Below are positions 62,436 to 64,000 of a stretch of DNA of 64,000 nucleotides, one piece after another. The notes beneath the pieces were generated by a model that had not been told where the DNA came from, made no database searches, and worked only from the letters and a program-made list of their open reading frames with translations. Position 1 is the stretch's first letter; every line of letters starts with the position of its first letter. This DNA comes from Psychrobacter sp. 28M-43 (GTDB lineage Bacteria; Pseudomonadota; Gammaproteobacteria; Pseudomonadales; Moraxellaceae): positions 2,728,001-2,792,000 of the forward strand of contig NZ_CP061739.1 in assembly GCF_014770435.1 (NCBI RefSeq), read 5' to 3'. A program made the translations under genes and the position numbers.

Positions 62436-63035
62436 ATGATAAATACTAAAATAAGCACGGCCACCAAAGCACTATTTATTGGCTCAGCGTTAGCAGTTAC
62501 TACCATAGCAAGCGCTGCACTACCAACTCAGTGGGAATTAGACGACTCACATACTCGCGTCGGATTTTCTGTGAGTCATATGGGATTCTCGACCACTATG
62601 GGTCATTTTAGTGATGTTGAGGGCATGGTGAATTACGATATCAAAGCACCAAATCAAACCAGCATGAACTTTACCATTGCGACTGACAGTATCGATACCA
62701 ATTGGGATGCTCGTGACAAGCATTTAAAAACGGATGAGTTTTTCAATGTAGCAAAATATCCAACCATGACTTTCAAATCTACTCAGGTCAAATTCATCAA
62801 TCCACAACAGGCTAAAGTAACGGGTGACTTTACTTTGCTTGGTCAAACCAAACCACTAACCTTAGACGTCACGATGAACAAAATCGCTAATAGCCCTCTT
62901 ACCAAAGAGCCAGTCGTTGGTTTCCGTGCCACTGGTACACTTGATCGCGCCGCGTATGGTATGACCGCTTACGCTGACGGTATCACGACCAACGTCCCTA
63001 TCCAAATCGATGGCGAGCTAGTAGAAAAGAAATAA
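62436..63035 (+). CDS. YceI-family periplasmic protein
   Basis: 199 residues; AAGGA before the ATG. The signal peptide (TKALFIGSALAVTTIASA) ends about residue 27. The mature part is a lipocalin-like barrel of the YceI family, which binds polyisoprenoid chains: WELDDSHTRVGFSVSHMGFS, then DSIDTNWDARDKHLKTDEFF, YPTMTFKSTQVKF, KVTGDFTLLGQTKPLTLDV and FRATGTLDRAAYGM. It probably shuttles lipids such as ubiquinone-like isoprenoids; this is inferred. It stands alone with its own terminator. Confidence 0.9.
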   Translation: MINTKISTATKALFIGSALAVTTIASAALPTQWELDDSHTRVGFSVSHMGFSTTMGHFSDVEGMVNYDIKAPNQTSMNFTIATDSIDTNWDARDKHLKTDEFFNVAKYPTMTFKSTQVKFINPQQAKVTGDFTLLGQTKPLTLDVTMNKIANSPLTKEPVVGFRATGTLDRAAYGMTAYADGITTNVPIQIDGELVEKK

Positions 63036-63074
63036 CAGTAAGTTTATAGCTCTCTAACAGTTTTCGACAAAAAC

Positions 63075-63118
63075 AAAAAAGCAGCCTACCCTCGTTTATA
63101 GAGGCAGGCTGCTTTTTT
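63075..63118 (+). terminator. Terminator of the YceI gene
   Basis: AAAAAAGCAGCCT (63075-63087) pairs with AGGCTGCTTTTTT (63106-63118), with an inner CTC/GAG. It begins 40 bases past the stop. Confidence 0.9.
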
Positions 63119-63264
63119 ATTTCCTATAGATTCGTCTACGCTCTAATTGTATATTCATTATTTTACATAAAAGGTTTTTATATACTTGAAGGCTTCATAC
63201 TTTGTTGTTATATTCATATATACGGATTTACGAATATATAACGCAACACTGAGGGAGCAGCAAC

Positions 63265-64000
63265 GTGGATACAGTACAAGTTGATTACATAGCGATAGAT
63301 GCTGAGTGGGATAAGAAGGTATCAAGTCATCATTTTGATATATACCACTTATCTGGTTGGATTGCGGCCTCAGCTGTTATCGACAAGGGCAAACCTCAAG
63401 GCATCATCGCTCACTATAAAAACAAGGAAGTATTGTTACCCATCATAATTAGACAAATTGACTCAGAGCACTGGGATGCTACTTCTACTTATGGTTACGG
63501 GGGCCCGTTGATGGACAAAACCCTCACTGATGCCGAGTTAGACATTGTACTGGATGAGATAAGAGCTTTTCTTTGCGAGAGAGGCTGCGTGTCCTTATTT
63601 ATGCGGTTGCACCCGATTATTAATAAAGAATGGATACCCACAGTTGGCAAGGCACTTACTCACGGACTGACCTTGATGTCTGATTTGAGTAAGTCCGAAG
63701 AAGAGCATTGGAGCGAGACGCAAAATCGACATCGCCGTGGTATCAAAAAAGCCATAAAAATGGATGTCGTGACAAAAACAGAATACTTGACTAGGCAAAA
63801 CGCCATAGTGTTCTCAGACATTTATAAAGAGACGATGCGACACGTCAAGGCCAGTGATTATTACTTCTTTGATGATGATTATTTTTTTAATTTGCTTGAA
63901 AACCTTCAAGAAAGAATACTGTTGATAACCGCCTATCAAGACGATAAGGCAATTGGGTCTTCTATATATACGCTCTGCCAAGAGTCAGGCATTATGCAGT
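63265..64000 (+). CDS. FemAB-like GNAT-fold acyltransferase (partial, 3' end outside window)
   Basis: An open frame from GTG at 63265 (GAGGGAG upstream) to the window edge, about 245 residues. The translation begins VDTVQVDYIAIDAEWDKKVS and contains YGYGGPLMDK, then FMRLHPII, then the basic segment QNRHRRGIKKAIKM, and then YKETMRHVKASDYYFFDDDY and ILLITAYQDDKAIGSSIYTL. This order matches FemAB/BioF2-like GNAT proteins that transfer acyl or aminoacyl groups, often in peptidoglycan or surface polysaccharide work. The substrate is unknown and the 3' part lies beyond the window. Confidence 0.7.
   Translation, partial: MDTVQVDYIAIDAEWDKKVSSHHFDIYHLSGWIAASAVIDKGKPQGIIAHYKNKEVLLPIIIRQIDSEHWDATSTYGYGGPLMDKTLTDAELDIVLDEIRAFLCERGCVSLFMRLHPIINKEWIPTVGKALTHGLTLMSDLSKSEEEHWSETQNRHRRGIKKAIKMDVVTKTEYLTRQNAIVFSDIYKETMRHVKASDYYFFDDDYFFNLLENLQERILLITAYQDDKAIGSSIYTLCQESGIMQ

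Overview
The window reads as an ordinary chromosomal stretch of a gamma-proteobacterium of the Moraxellaceae, most likely Psychrobacter. This is inferred from remembered protein similarity and gene order: pilMNOPQ-aroK-aroB-SPOR gene-gltBD, an rpsL-rpsG-fusA-tuf / tRNA-Trp-secE-nusG-rplKAJL-rpoBC block, a zinc-free L31, short-form HisG, and moderate-to-low GC with AT-rich spacers. No transposase, integrase, phage gene, CRISPR array or defence island was seen. Almost every recognisable gene is intact; only the two window edges cut genes.

Layout. 1-555: 5' part of a FUSC-type membrane protein. 845-6960: glutamate synthase (gltD, gltB). 7825-16325, all minus strand: a SPOR-domain membrane protein, aroB, aroK and the type IV pilus alignment/secretin genes pilQ, P, O, N, M. 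The divergent PBP1a gene follows at 16519-19155. 19316-19840 is a small conserved protein of unknown function. 20007-38456, minus strand: the transcription/translation core in the order (read 5' to 3') rpsL, rpsG, fusA, tuf, tRNA-Trp, secE, nusG, rplK, rplA, rplJ, rplL, rpoB, rpoC. Good promoters are visible before rpsL, tuf and tRNA-Trp, and strong terminators lie after tuf, rplL and rpoC.

38868-48790: an EcsC-family protein, fabB and pabB on the plus strand, then hisC, hisD, hisG, murA and the BolA-like ibaG on the minus strand. 48955-53916: an exported alpha/beta hydrolase, a BON-domain lipoprotein, yraN, the divergent rsmI and a PfkB-family sugar/nucleoside kinase. 54033-56295: an O-acetylhomoserine sulfhydrylase and nfuA. 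56882-61540, plus strand: an alpha/beta hydrolase, then a nicotinamide-salvage pair (NadM-Nudix fusion, NadV) with an overlapping SGNH hydrolase. 61654-63035: L31 type B and a YceI protein. 63265 to the end: the start of a FemAB-like acyltransferase.

I found no convincing undescribed multi-gene system. The most unusual signals are in non-coding DNA: a repeat-containing hairpin between gltB and gltD, a long structured gltB leader with an operator-like inverted repeat, a terminator-like hairpin at the very 5' end of the rpsL mRNA, a structured rplJ leader, a 764-bp rplL-rpoB spacer headed by a strong terminator, a possible 26-residue hydrophobic peptide between rpsG and fusA, and a duplicated -10 region before a hydrolase gene. 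Residue numbers given as 'about' were estimated from nucleotide positions.
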